The notes beneath the pieces were generated by a model. That model ran no database searches, was not told where the DNA came from, and saw only the letters and a program-made list of their open reading frames with translations. The position numbers and the translations under genes were made by a program. A stretch of 64,000 nucleotides of DNA, taken from Cytobacillus oceanisediminis. GTDB taxonomy: Bacteria > Bacillota > Bacilli > Bacillales > Cytobacillaceae. The stretch lies in the NCBI RefSeq assembly GCF_003182355.1, contig NZ_QGTW01000005.1:124001-188000 (forward strand), written 5' to 3'. Positions 24,510 to 32,898 of the stretch are shown here, piece by piece; position 1 is the stretch's first letter, and every line of letters starts with the position of its first letter.

Positions 24510-26846
24510 TCAGACTTGGATGAAGCCTTCCCGCAAAACGTTTCGAAAAAAAGGGCTCGGTTTACCTACGCTGTAGAGCTGCAAATCATGCATAGCTCTG
24601 GTGCAGGCGGTGTAGAAAACTCTGCGCAGGCTTTCATCACCGTATACATTCTCCGATGCATCATAAATGATGACGGCATCAAATTCGATGCCCTTGGCCA
24701 AATACGACGGTACAACAACTACTCCTTGTTCATATTCAGTCGAGTTGCTTTTCAAAAGTTTAATTTCATCGATGCCGGACAGGGCTTCATATGCACTTAA
24801 ACTTTCTTCTGCCGATTTGCATATAATCGCAACACTTTTAAACCCTTGACTTCGCAAATCTGCGACTTTGGAGGCAATGCAGCTGTGCAGTTCTTCGTGA
24901 TCGGACAATTGTTTCAGCTTGGGTTTCTTGCCGTCGCGATCAAAAGGGATAATCCTTTCGCCGTTCGGAACTAACCTTCGTGTAAATTCGATGATCGGCT
25001 TTGTGGAGCGGTAGCTCCGTGCTATATTGATCACTTCCGTTTCATCCGGTCCGTATAGTCTGGTAAGCGGGTGAAAATCAACCATTTCACTGGCATGGGC
25101 GAAAATCGCCTGATTAAAGTCGCCGAGCACTGTCATCTTGGACGCTGGAAACAAACGCTTCAAAAACTCGAATTGGAAAGGCGAGTAATCTTGCGCCTCA
25201 TCAACCACAATGTGTTTAATCGAACTGTTCGTCTGAAAGCCTTGAATCAGCTCTTTCAAATATAAAAACGGAGTAGCATCTTCATAAAATAGTTTGTCTT
25301 CATCCAGCATTTCCACAGTCGCCTGACATATATCCTTCCACTCGGCTGGTGCTTCCCCTTCTATCCACTGTTTGATCTGCAGGGGATCAGCAAAAAGCTG
25401 CTTGTATATCGCCTTAAAATCAACAAAACGAAACGCCCGAATTCGTTTTCGCAATGGTTTTAGCTTTTGTCGAACAATCAAGCGGGCTAACGCTTCAGGC
25501 TCGATTTCATAATCATGAATTGACTCTCCTTTAAAGCCGCGTTTCTCCGCCAGGTAGGTATGTGCCTTATGATAATCCTCATTGCTAAGCAGTTCGATTT
25601 CCTCCTGCACCCATGGCTTAGTCCGTTCGGCCTTTTCGGCATCATTTACTTGCTTAATTAGCCAATCCATCAACTTTTCAAGTCTGTTATGGAAGCGGAG
25701 TGAGGTGTCGCTGCTATAAAACCTGTCTGCAATTTGTTGAGCGGTAACAATCGGCTTTCCTCTGAAGATAAGGCCCTTAAATAACATTCCAGATAACTCC
25801 AGCCACTTCATGTATGCATTGATCGCCTCAAAAAAACGGGCAGATGCTTTGAATCGGATGCTCGCAGCTCTTGACCTGTACGAAGGGGTATTCGCTGCAG
25901 TTAAAACATATTCCAATTGCCCGTATGGATTTTCAACCTGGAATTCTTTACTCAGCCGATGGTCCAAGTATTCCTGAAATGTGACCTGCTGCATATTCTC
26001 TTCTCCGAGTTCCGGCAGCACATTGGACACGTAACTGTTAAACATCGAATTAGGAGAGAATAGAATAATTTGATCAGCATTCAGATTATCCCGATATTTG
26101 TAGAGCAAATAAGCAATCCGCTGCAGAGCAGCCGATGTCTTGCCGCTGCCAGCCGCACCGTGAACAATGAGCAGCCTTCCTCGATCATGACGGATGATCC
26201 GGTTTTGATCCTGTTGTATGGTAGCCACTATATTGTGCATATGTTTGTCAGTACCTTTGCCCAGAACCTCCTGTAAAATCTCATCTCCAATGGTGAGGCT
26301 CGTATCGAACATGGATTGAAGAACGCCGCCGCGGATAAGATATTGCCACTTTTTCTCCAATGTGCCTTGGATTACGCCTCCGGGTGTTGCATACTTAGCG
26401 GGACCGGGCTGGTAATCGTAGTAGACACTTGAGATCGGAGCCCTCCAGTCGTAGATAAGGAAATTTTCGCCACTAGTATCTCTCAGCGTGGAGATGCCAA
26501 TATAGATTTGTTCCTGTGCTGAAGAACCTTCTTCAATAAAATCGATCCGGCCGAAGTAGGGAACCTCCTGCATTCTGCGTAGCGTGGACAAGCGCTTGGA
26601 TGCATGCCTATGAGTGCTTTGGCTTACGGACAGAGCTTGAGCCTCCTGCCTCAGCCCGATGACGGTTTCAAGATAATCATCAAAGGTATCAATATTCACC
26701 TTGACCTCATCCCAAAAGTGTTTGCGGATATGAACCACTTCGTTTTTACGCCTGGAAGTTTCTTCTTCCAATCGGTTGATTTCCTCCGTAATTGTCTCCA
26801 TTACACTGTCGACTCTTTTTTGCTCATGCTGAAGTTCTGAATTCAT
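24510..26846 (-). CDS. helD: RNA polymerase recycling helicase-like ATPase HelD
   Basis: A 778-residue HelD, the UvrD/Rep-like motor that enters the RNA polymerase channels and frees stalled enzyme. An N-terminal coiled coil (about 1-60) corresponds to the arm that enters the secondary channel. The Walker A is GAAGSGKT (about 230), Walker B has VVDEAQDYSPFQFEF, and C-terminal motifs include RSYRSTKPI and CTRAMHDLQLY. The ATG at 26846 is chosen because AGGAG lies 8 bases upstream, whereas an earlier GTG touches the ribosome site. HelD levels are linked to rifampicin tolerance in several Gram-positives. Single-gene unit. Confidence 0.92.
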   Translation of the reverse strand: MNSELQHEQKRVDSVMETITEEINRLEEETSRRKNEVVHIRKHFWDEVKVNIDTFDDYLETVIGLRQEAQALSVSQSTHRHASKRLSTLRRMQEVPYFGRIDFIEEGSSAQEQIYIGISTLRDTSGENFLIYDWRAPISSVYYDYQPGPAKYATPGGVIQGTLEKKWQYLIRGGVLQSMFDTSLTIGDEILQEVLGKGTDKHMHNIVATIQQDQNRIIRHDRGRLLIVHGAAGSGKTSAALQRIAYLLYKYRDNLNADQIILFSPNSMFNSYVSNVLPELGEENMQQVTFQEYLDHRLSKEFQVENPYGQLEYVLTAANTPSYRSRAASIRFKASARFFEAINAYMKWLELSGMLFKGLIFRGKPIVTAQQIADRFYSSDTSLRFHNRLEKLMDWLIKQVNDAEKAERTKPWVQEEIELLSNEDYHKAHTYLAEKRGFKGESIHDYEIEPEALARLIVRQKLKPLRKRIRAFRFVDFKAIYKQLFADPLQIKQWIEGEAPAEWKDICQATVEMLDEDKLFYEDATPFLYLKELIQGFQTNSSIKHIVVDEAQDYSPFQFEFLKRLFPASKMTVLGDFNQAIFAHASEMVDFHPLTRLYGPDETEVINIARSYRSTKPIIEFTRRLVPNGERIIPFDRDGKKPKLKQLSDHEELHSCIASKVADLRSQGFKSVAIICKSAEESLSAYEALSGIDEIKLLKSNSTEYEQGVVVVPSYLAKGIEFDAVIIYDASENVYGDESLRRVFYTACTRAMHDLQLYSVGKPSPFFRNVLREGFIQV

Positions 26847-26880
26847 ATCAAACACTCCTAAAAAAAAGTTTATAAAAGGG

Positions 26881-26910
26881 TTGACTAACGGATAGGTTGC
26901 ATTGTATAAT
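26881..26910 (+). promoter_or_regulatory. sigma-A promoter with no gene behind it
   Basis: TTGACT (26881-26886) and TATAAT (26905-26910) are 18 bases apart on the + strand, diverging from helD. What follows is ~100 bases of non-coding DNA and a strong terminator. Confidence 0.6.
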
Positions 26911-26916
26911 TAAGAT

Positions 26917-27071
26917 AGGGATAATAAACTTAAATTTAATTAAACAATGCGCATCTATACAAATTTACCACAGGATCACATTTTTTTCAATGGTATTTAG
27001 TTAATTTTCTATGTTGATATATAAAAAGAGCAGTATTTAACGTTTCCAACGTAAATACTGCTCTTTTTATA
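26917..27071 (+). ncRNA. candidate small RNA
   Basis: A near-consensus promoter ends at 26910, and a 20-bp terminator stem ends at 27071. The ~155 bases between hold no start codon with a ribosome site. That arrangement suggests an untranslated RNA of about 150 nt, antiparallel to and just upstream of helD. Existence is inferred from promoter plus terminator only. Confidence 0.4.
27020..27071. terminator. strong bidirectional terminator
   Basis: TATAAAAAGAGCAGTATTTA pairs with TAAATACTGCTCTTTTTATA, with an extra CGTT/AACG pairing and one bulge inside. A and T tracts at the ends make it work both ways. Confidence 0.85.
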
Positions 27072-27588
27072 TATTTCAAATTAGAACTCCCTTTTTCTTG
27101 TTCCGCTAACCTGCCCCCGTTACGATGGCTACTTTATCTTTTAGTCTCATAATAAACCTTCAAGTTTATTACCCGGCTTAATTGACTTGTTTACATTGCT
27201 TGTACTTTATCACTATTTCTCTTACTATTATTTTCGCTTTTAATCTCACTTTGATTATTGGGTGAGGCACCACAGATCAAGCGTCGCCTGCAACAAAAAG
27301 TTTTATTTCTACGGTTATTGATTTATATAAAACTATATAATCTTATCAATCAAGCAGAAAGGGATTCAATAAAAAAGTGAAGAGAGCTGAAAAATCATCT
27401 CACTTTGAGTGGCTGTCTTATCAATACTAAGAACCATAAATTTTCACGGTATGCCAGTTAAAGCGGAACATTCCACTACCTAATATCTTTTGCATTCCAA
27501 TTGCCTTAATTGCTTTCTATGCCCTAAAAATGATACATTCAGAGCCTCCTTTTTTTCTTTGAACTGTAATTGCACCATTCTACAATAA
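27072..27588. other. 500-base gene-free stretch
   Basis: No supported gene. Near 27110 there is CTAACCTGCCCCCGTTACGA, a trace of the hairpin repeat. A leftward fragment near 27440-27530 reads KAIKAIGMQKILGSG and WHTVKIYGS before a stop; it may be an unrecognised gene remnant. Confidence 0.35.
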
Positions 27589-27627
27589 GAAAACCGACTT
27601 CTGTTAAATCAGAAAGGTCGGTTTTTA
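27589..27627 (-). terminator. terminator of the SDR gene
   Basis: AAAACCGAC-TTCTG pairs with CAGAA-GTCGGTTTT, with T-rich flanks. It lies 22 bases past the gene's stop. Confidence 0.8.
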
Positions 27628-27649
27628 TTGTGTTAAGGTGTTATTTTGT

Positions 27650-28513
27650 TTATGAGATGGCATTAACAATTTGTGTCAGTGCTTCGTTAACAGGCGTAAC
27701 TGGACGACCAAGAACTTTCTCAAAATCATTGCTTTCAACTTCTAATGAACCGTTTCGAATACTCTCTTGAATTCCGACTACAATCGGAATCACAAAATCA
27801 GGTAAGCCTAAACCTTTCATGATTTCGGCATAAGTCTCATCATTAACTTGCTGTACAGGTATTTCTTTCCCTAATACAAGACCAAGTACTTTCACTAATT
27901 CTTCTTGAGTTAAAAGTGGACCAGAAAGTTCGTAAACTGTATTTTCGTGACCTTCTTCAACAAGAACGGCTGCGGCTGCTTCTGCATAATCTTGTTGATT
28001 CGCCCAACCTACTTTACCTTCTCCGGCAGAGGTTACCCATGGAGCACCTGCCAATGCACCTTGAATACTTCCAATTTCGTTTTCCAAATACCAATTGTTA
28101 CGCAAGAAAGAATAAGGAATACCAGTATTAACAATGGCAGCTTCTGTCGCAACATGAGGTGGAGCCATTAAATTCTTGCTTTCTGTTGCATTTGCTAAAC
28201 TTGTATAAGCAATAAATTTAACTCCTGCACGTTTAGCTGCTTCCACTGCATTAGTATGCTGACGAATTCTTGTCTCATTATCACCATCAGCAGAAATAAT
28301 TAATAAGCGATCAATCCCTGCAAAAGCAGTATCAAGAGTTTTGGGATGGTCAAAATCACCATGGCGAACTTCTACACCTTGTGAACTTAGTCCTGCGGCT
28401 TTCTCTGGATTACGAACACTAACTGCCAATTGACTTGCAGGTACAGATTTCAATAATGATTCTACAACCTTTGAACCTAATTTCCCAGTTGCTCCTGTAA
28501 CTAATAATTTCAT
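27650..28513 (-). CDS. NmrA/QorB-like NAD(P)H-binding oxidoreductase
   Basis: A 287-residue atypical short-chain dehydrogenase. The nucleotide motif is GATGKLG (7-13), followed by the Arg-Asn pair VRNPEKA (34-39) favouring NADPH. There is no YxxxK catalytic pair, as in QorB-type quinone reductases and NmrA sensors. GDFDHPKTLDTAFAGID is typical of the QorB/YtfG group. GAGGAAT precedes the ATG. It is divergent from an Rrf2 regulator with a dyad between them, so it is probably induced by electrophiles or oxidative stress via that regulator. Confidence 0.82.
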   Translation of the reverse strand: MKLLVTGATGKLGSKVVESLLKSVPASQLAVSVRNPEKAAGLSSQGVEVRHGDFDHPKTLDTAFAGIDRLLIISADGDNETRIRQHTNAVEAAKRAGVKFIAYTSLANATESKNLMAPPHVATEAAIVNTGIPYSFLRNNWYLENEIGSIQGALAGAPWVTSAGEGKVGWANQQDYAEAAAAVLVEEGHENTVYELSGPLLTQEELVKVLGLVLGKEIPVQQVNDETYAEIMKGLGLPDFVIPIVVGIQESIRNGSLEVESNDFEKVLGRPVTPVNEALTQIVNAIS

Positions 28514-28554
28514 TTGAACTATTCCTCCATTCGGATTTAGCTGTAACTAACATA

Positions 28555-28664
28555 ATTACATGTACATATTATAGTTACAGGTAACCCGCTTGTCAACAGG
28601 TGAGCCCTCATTATATCTTTTGTTCTTAATTTGCTATAATACACTTGTAATCATTTTAATTACA
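28555..28664. promoter_or_regulatory. divergent promoter and Rrf2 operator region
   Basis: TATAAT (28635-28640) lies on the + strand. TGTAAT (28646-28651) and ATTACA (28659-28664) form a perfect 6-bp inverted repeat just after it, a repressor-type position. On the SDR side, TAATTACATGTACATATTA (near 28555-28575) contains related half-sites. Regulator identity is inferred from adjacency. Confidence 0.5.
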
Positions 28665-28714
28665 CATTGTAAGGAAAAATAATAACGTTTAGATAATAGG
28701 GAAGGTGACTATAA

Positions 28715-29152
28715 ATGTCTATCAGCAGCCGATTCGCTGTTGGAATTCATATATTAGCTCTAATTGATTTAAATAAAGAGGGAACAAGTTCTTCGGAATT
28801 TTTGGCTTCAAGTGTAAACACGAATCCAGCCGTGATCAGAAAACTAATGGGAATGCTAAAAAAGGCAGGCTTAGTTGAGGTACATCCTGGCATTGCAGGA
28901 GCTAAAGTTACAAAGCAATTATCCGAGATTACACTTTTGGATGTTTATAAGGCAGTTAATGTTGTCCAGGATAAAGAGTTGTTTAGTGTACATGACAATC
29001 CAAATCCAGAATGTCCCGTTGGCAGGAACATCCAAAATACAATTGAACCCTTATTTACAGCTGCTCAACTAGCAATGGAGAAGGTTTTAGGGAATGTAAC
29101 CCTTGAGGATGTTGTTAAGGATATTGCCAATAAAGAAAAAATAAAGTGTTGA
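28715..29152 (+). CDS. Rrf2-family transcriptional regulator (YwnA-like)
   Basis: A 145-residue winged-helix protein. The HTH region is TSSSEFLASSVNTNPAVIRK (about 25-44), then the recognition helix with LMGMLKKAGLVEV. The IscR-type three-cysteine cluster is absent; only one Cys occurs in the effector region (PECPVG, about residue 95) plus a C-terminal Cys, so sensing by thiol modification rather than Fe-S is more likely. It resembles YwnA/YwgB. It is divergent from the QorB-like gene, its likely target. Confidence 0.85.
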   Translation: MSISSRFAVGIHILALIDLNKEGTSSSEFLASSVNTNPAVIRKLMGMLKKAGLVEVHPGIAGAKVTKQLSEITLLDVYKAVNVVQDKELFSVHDNPNPECPVGRNIQNTIEPLFTAAQLAMEKVLGNVTLEDVVKDIANKEKIKC

Positions 29153-29235
29153 TAAAAGACATTCTTGATGAATGTCTTTTATTTTTGTTAAACTAAACTG
29201 CTTACTCGCTCAACAACAAAAATGCCACCATTAAA

Positions 29236-29751
29236 TTAGCAGCACATTCTGGATTGCAGCCGTAAGTTTTCAAGATTTTCTTTTTTTATTGGCACCAATA
29301 AATCAACTTTACATTTCCCTTCTGGATCTTCGGAAGGGTTATTCATATTATATTCAAGGTTAAATCGATCGTAATCTGCCTCATAATTGCTGTTTGGCAG
29401 CCATTCTCCAAACATATACTTATATGCAAAATTCAGCTTTTCAGGTGTATTATAGAAGTGATAAAAGGCATAGAGCCCACCATCCAATTTTTTAAATTTC
29501 ACATCTTTATGTTTCTCTTTATCAAATCCGCTAGGAATTGTAACGCAAGCATCGTGGCGGCAATCCTTGCTTTTAACTAAATCAGGATTATCTAATGAAA
29601 TTCCGATAAATGATTGCTGAGGTGGGTATAGCCCATTGCTAATTGCCCAGTTAATCAGCATTCCCCAGTGTTCTTGCGGTTCATAATAACTCCCGGAACG
29701 TCTAATAAATGCTACTTCAGTTTCAGGTAATTCCTTTATTATGATATTCAC
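29236..29751 (-). CDS. GyrI-like (AraC effector-binding) small-molecule-binding protein
   Basis: A 171-residue stand-alone GyrI-like domain (two SHS2 modules). Features: KELPETEVAFIRRSGSY at the start, CRHDACVTIP in the middle and GGLYAFYHF near 91, then FGEWLPNSNYEADYDRFNLE. Such proteins bind or hydrolyse small lipophilic cations or drugs, and some inhibit gyrase. There is no DNA-binding domain. The start is GTG at 29751 with GGGGGAT upstream. The tail ends in CC, which is unusual. Confidence 0.8.
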   Translation of the reverse strand: MNIIIKELPETEVAFIRRSGSYYEPQEHWGMLINWAISNGLYPPQQSFIGISLDNPDLVKSKDCRHDACVTIPSGFDKEKHKDVKFKKLDGGLYAFYHFYNTPEKLNFAYKYMFGEWLPNSNYEADYDRFNLEYNMNNPSEDPEGKCKVDLLVPIKKENLENLRLQSRMCC

Positions 29752-29885
29752 TTTAACAATCCCCCATTTGGAAATAATTACTTAAAAATACACTGTACAG
29801 CTTTAAATTTAGATAAAAATTACCATTAATAATATCGCCAATTTTCCCCATCCTATAAAAAGAAACTATATTTGGAGGTAATTTC

Positions 29886-30320
29886 ATGGCACAATTAAAA
29901 GATATCATGACATCAAATGTTGTTACAGTTAACGAAACACAAACAGTACAGGAAGCTGCAGCGTTAATGAGCCAATATAATATCGGAGCTATCCCAGTAG
30001 TAAATAACAGCAGACAGATGGTTGGAATAGTAACGGATCGTGATATTACCCTTCGTACGACAGCACAAGGAGAAAATGCACAAACACCTGTATCTCAAGT
30101 CATGACTGCACAGCAAATCGTACAAGGTACACCGGATATGGATGTTCATCAAGCATCAAGTTTAATGGCACAGCAGCAAATTCGCCGTTTGCCGGTAACC
30201 GAAAATGGACAATTAGTAGGAATGGTTGCTCTAGGTGATTTAGCAGTACAAAATCAATATGCAAACGAGGCAGAACAGGCATTGCAAAGTATTTCAACTC
30301 CTTCCGCACCTCAACAATAG
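29886..30320 (+). CDS. CBS-domain pair protein
   Basis: A 144-residue protein made of two CBS motifs (about 8-58 and 73-124): MTSNVVTVNETQTVQEAA with GIVTDRDITLR, and VMTAQQIVQGTPDMDVHQAS with VGMVALGDLAV. This Bateman module binds adenosyl nucleotides and senses energy state. It resembles YhcV-type stress proteins of Bacillus. The C-terminus is Gln/Ala-rich. GGAGG precedes the ATG by 8 bases. A 14-bp perfect hairpin follows the stop. Confidence 0.88.
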   Translation: MAQLKDIMTSNVVTVNETQTVQEAAALMSQYNIGAIPVVNNSRQMVGIVTDRDITLRTTAQGENAQTPVSQVMTAQQIVQGTPDMDVHQASSLMAQQQIRRLPVTENGQLVGMVALGDLAVQNQYANEAEQALQSISTPSAPQQ

Positions 30321-30350
30321 TAAGGAGTTACTTGATTGTTATAAAATAAC

Positions 30351-30386
30351 TATTAGCACAGACCTATGCCTTGGTCTGTGCTAATA
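30351..30386. repeat. 14-bp perfect hairpin without U-tract
   Basis: TATTAGCACAGACC and GGTCTGTGCTAATA surround an 8-base loop, 30 bases after the CBS stop. No T-run follows in either direction, so it is not a classic terminator. It could stabilise the 3' end or bind a protein. Confidence 0.6.
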
Positions 30387-30579
30387 GAAGTGAATTGCAG
30401 GTTTTAGTTAATAAGAACGAATCCCGCTATTGGTGCATACAAAACTCGGTTATTACTTCGTTCTCTAATTAAAGCCATCCCTTTTAAAAATCATTACTTA
30501 CAACACAAGCACCCGGTAGTCAAACAAGTGTGCGAAAAATATTTAATTAATGAATTAAAGATGCTTTTAAATCTATACG

Positions 30580-30811
30580 TCATTTTCTAAATAGTACTTT
30601 ATATACCTGCTTTTTTTGTCCCATCATTTTATTTACTGCTTCAGGGTCTTCTTCTTTCAAGCCTGATTCGTTAACTTCAATAATTGTACTCTTATTATCC
30701 AACTGCTTGAGTGTTATGGTAACAATGGTTTCTTCATTCTGCTCCTCTCCCCAAGAAAACACAATCTTCTTATTTCCTGGACTTCTAACACATTTATTGT
30801 CCCTTCTGCAT
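30580..30811 (-). pseudogene. SRPBCC/AHSA1-type protein fragment
   Basis: The 3' part reads KKIVFSWGEEQNEETIVTIT and then STIIEVNESGLKEEDP, a typical AHSA1 C-terminal half. Just upstream DEYDAEGTINVLEVQ is in another frame, so one frameshift lies near 30775. The N-terminal half and the final helix are absent or altered (KKQVYKVLFRK). Confidence 0.7.
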
Positions 30812-30906
30812 CGTATTCATCATTTCAGTATAATCTTCTTACCTTGTTCCCATCTTTTTGTTACTGTCAATGAAGTTTTCCTTTGCTTAATATGGGGCCT
30901 ATTGCT

Positions 30907-30994
30907 AACCTGGTCCGCTTGAACAATAAAGAAAAAGAGTTGCTGCAGCAACTCCGATTTATAACCCCAGCACCTATTAGCTTAACAAGTAATC
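30907..30994 (+). repeat. dispersed hairpin repeat, copy 14
   Basis: ACCTGGTCCGCTTGAACAAT, stem GAGTTGCTGCAGCAACTC (a perfect palindrome) and the right end ACCTATTAGCTTAACAAGTA. It abuts the 3' end of the broken CBO0543 gene. Confidence 0.55.
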
Positions 30995-31011
30995 GTTAAA
31001 TACAGTTTGAG

Positions 31012-31519
31012 TTATTTAGCAAACTTAAAAGGAATATCAAAGTAAGTGATTAAAAAAATGATAATAAATATAGAAATGATATAAGCTGGGAATGGTTTGT
31101 ACTGATGCAGCGCAATGACTGAAAACATTACAATATCAAATAAAAAAGAGTACCAAATTTGCCATCCATTCTGGTAGGAAACCCTCTCGAATACATATAG
31201 GATCCATTCAATTAATATGTAAATTCCCGACCAAAGAAATACGTAAATTACTCTTAGAAACCACCTTTCAGGAAAACGGGAAAGAAAAAGAAAGATACTA
31301 ATAGGCATTGTAATAAGAGCATAAACAATAACAACCATTGCATGTCCATATAAAAAAATCTGGATGGAACTTCCATAAGGTGTTTTCTTTTACGATATAT
31401 TCGTACAGCAAACCTCCCGTGGAAATAAAAAACATACTGGCATGGTATTTCCTCCAGTTCTTCCAATTTCCCCATTTAAAGGAAGCAATAATGGTAAGAA
31501 TCGTAATTGCAACATGCAT
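31012..31519 (-). pseudogene. CBO0543-family membrane protein, frameshifted
   Basis: Two overlapping frames make one protein. The first gives FKWGNWKNWRKYHASMFF and LLYEYIVKENTLWKFHPDF. The second continues LYGHAMVVIVYALITMPIS, SRFPERWFLRVIYVFLWSG and YQNGWQIWYSFLFDIVMF. The junction is a run of seven T near 31358, where one extra base breaks the frame. The rest matches the intact paralogue at 7.0 kb closely. It is a recent pseudogene or a homopolymer sequencing error. Confidence 0.75.
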
Positions 31520-31640
31520 TAAACGCATCCCTTTCGAGTGTTTTAATGACAGTTTTCCCTTTTTGTTGTCAAATAATTTAAAGCCGTCGAACCATTAAAT
31601 TTTAATCAGTTAGTTGCCGGGAAAAACGCTTCTTTATTGC

Positions 31641-31715
31641 CCAATTCTGCCCCGTTTGTTAGTTCAAAAAGAAAAGGCCGGAAAATCAGCTGAGCCTTCA
31701 GCTCTACGCTAATTA
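31641..31715 (+). repeat. dispersed hairpin repeat, copy 15
   Basis: CCAATTCTGCCCCGTTTGTT, AGTTCAAAAAGAAAAGGCC, core AATCAGCTGAGCC and CTTCAGCTCTACGCTAAT. It lies upstream of the broken CBO0543 gene, mirroring copy 14 downstream. Confidence 0.55.
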
Positions 31716-31870
31716 AGGTGTAAGACACAATAATTGTTGATATATCAATAAAAAGAAGGATGCTAAACGCTATGCAATTTGTACCACTCAATTTATTATT
31801 TCTCCCCTGACCGAACCCGGTAACATTTTTACAGGATTTCTTAATATAATTCTTTTAGAGGTGATAAAAA

Positions 31871-32311
31871 GTGCCAAGAGTACAATATACCGACAGTGAC
31901 GTTGCTTTAATGGCAAGGATGATGAGGGCAGAAGCCGAAGGTGAAGGAAAACTGGGAATGCTTATGGTTGGAAATGTAATTGTCAATCGGCGAAAAGCTA
32001 ATTGTCTCGATTTTGAAGGCTTAAGGACCATACCCCAAGTGATTTTTCAGGTGCAAGGAGGAAATTATTCTTTCGAAGCAGTTCAGAAAGGAAATGTTTT
32101 TTATAATAGAGCAAGAAGTGTGGAAAAGAGATTAGCCAAGCAAACCTTAGACTATTGGAGGGAGCATCCTTCCAAGTTTGCTCTTTGGTATTTCAATCCG
32201 TATGCTCCATGTCCGCCAACATGGTATGATCAGCCATTTTCAGGGCAATTTAAACAGCATTGTTATTATGAACCAAGGGCTAATACTTGTGAAAGTGCTT
32301 ATAGATGGTAA
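31871..32311 (+). CDS. cwlJ: spore cortex-lytic cell wall hydrolase CwlJ
   Basis: A 146-residue SleB/CwlJ-type lytic enzyme with no signal peptide, as for CwlJ, which is placed in the spore coat and opens the cortex peptidoglycan at germination. The MARMMRAEAEGE segment (about 14-25) holds the catalytic Glu. VGNVIVNRR, FQVQGG-YSFEAVQKG and the C-terminal YEPRANTCESAYRW are conserved. The length fits CwlJ (~142). The start is GTG at 31871 with AGAGGTGA upstream. No gerQ is adjacent. Confidence 0.88.
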   Translation: MPRVQYTDSDVALMARMMRAEAEGEGKLGMLMVGNVIVNRRKANCLDFEGLRTIPQVIFQVQGGNYSFEAVQKGNVFYNRARSVEKRLAKQTLDYWREHPSKFALWYFNPYAPCPPTWYDQPFSGQFKQHCYYEPRANTCESAYRW

Positions 32312-32340
32312 CAATCCCCCCACACATTGGGGGGGGTTGT
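32311..32340 (+). terminator. GC-rich hairpin after cwlJ
   Basis: ACAATCCCCCC and GGGGGGGGTTGT arms overlap the end of the stop codon. No T-run follows. Confidence 0.5.
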
Positions 32341-32450
32341 GCGTTAACCCTTCTTAACGTTAAATCTGATATAATTAAAAAACGCCTAATCCCAAGTAGA
32401 CCAAGGGTTTGGACATTTTTTTAACCATGTTTATGAAAGCGTTGATTTGT

Positions 32451-32483
32451 AAAAAGGTCAACCAGAAAAATCTGGCTAACCTT
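32451..32483 (-). terminator. terminator of the KAS III operon region
   Basis: AAGGTTAGCCAGA and TCTGGTTGACCTT form a stem followed by TTTTTAC on the minus strand. It is the first good leftward terminator after the KAS III operon and the amidohydrolase remnant. Confidence 0.65.
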
Positions 32484-32507
32484 ATATTACGAACGGATTT
32501 TATCCTT

Positions 32508-32850
32508 TTACTTGATACTGTAATTTTTTATAGAAACCTTATCTGGTGCAAATATCGTTTTACCCGTTTCCAGATCAAACTCCCATCCATGTAATCGGAT
32601 ATTTCTTCTGATATATTCACTTGGAAGCATGTTTACCCAAGGGGTTTCATGACGAAGTGATTTCCAATCTTATCTAGCCCCACATGAGAGGAGCTACCCA
32701 TGAAAAACCGTACTCTACAAATACAACTTTTAAATTCGGGAACTTCTCAAAAACGCCTTCCATCACTAAACTAATAATAATACGCTGCGCTAACAGTCCA
32801 AGAGATGCATGCCATTCATAATACGTGGATGCGGGCCCTATCCCCCTCAT
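32508..32850 (-). pseudogene. amidohydrolase-2 family remnant
   Basis: The frame reads TYYEWHASLGLLAQR, GVFEKFPNLKVVFVEYGFSW and APLMW, then after a frameshift GLDKIGNHFVMKP. A further frame gives PWVNMLPSEYIRRNIRLHGW. These are the conserved C-terminal strands of ACMSD-like amidohydrolases, with the FP-LK-V-E-G block. The N-terminal half is gone. It lies immediately downstream of the KAS III operon and may be a lost last gene of it. Confidence 0.8.
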
Positions 32851-32898
32851 TGCTCCTTCCCAACATCATCCCCCTTTTCCTTATATAGCTATAGTGAA

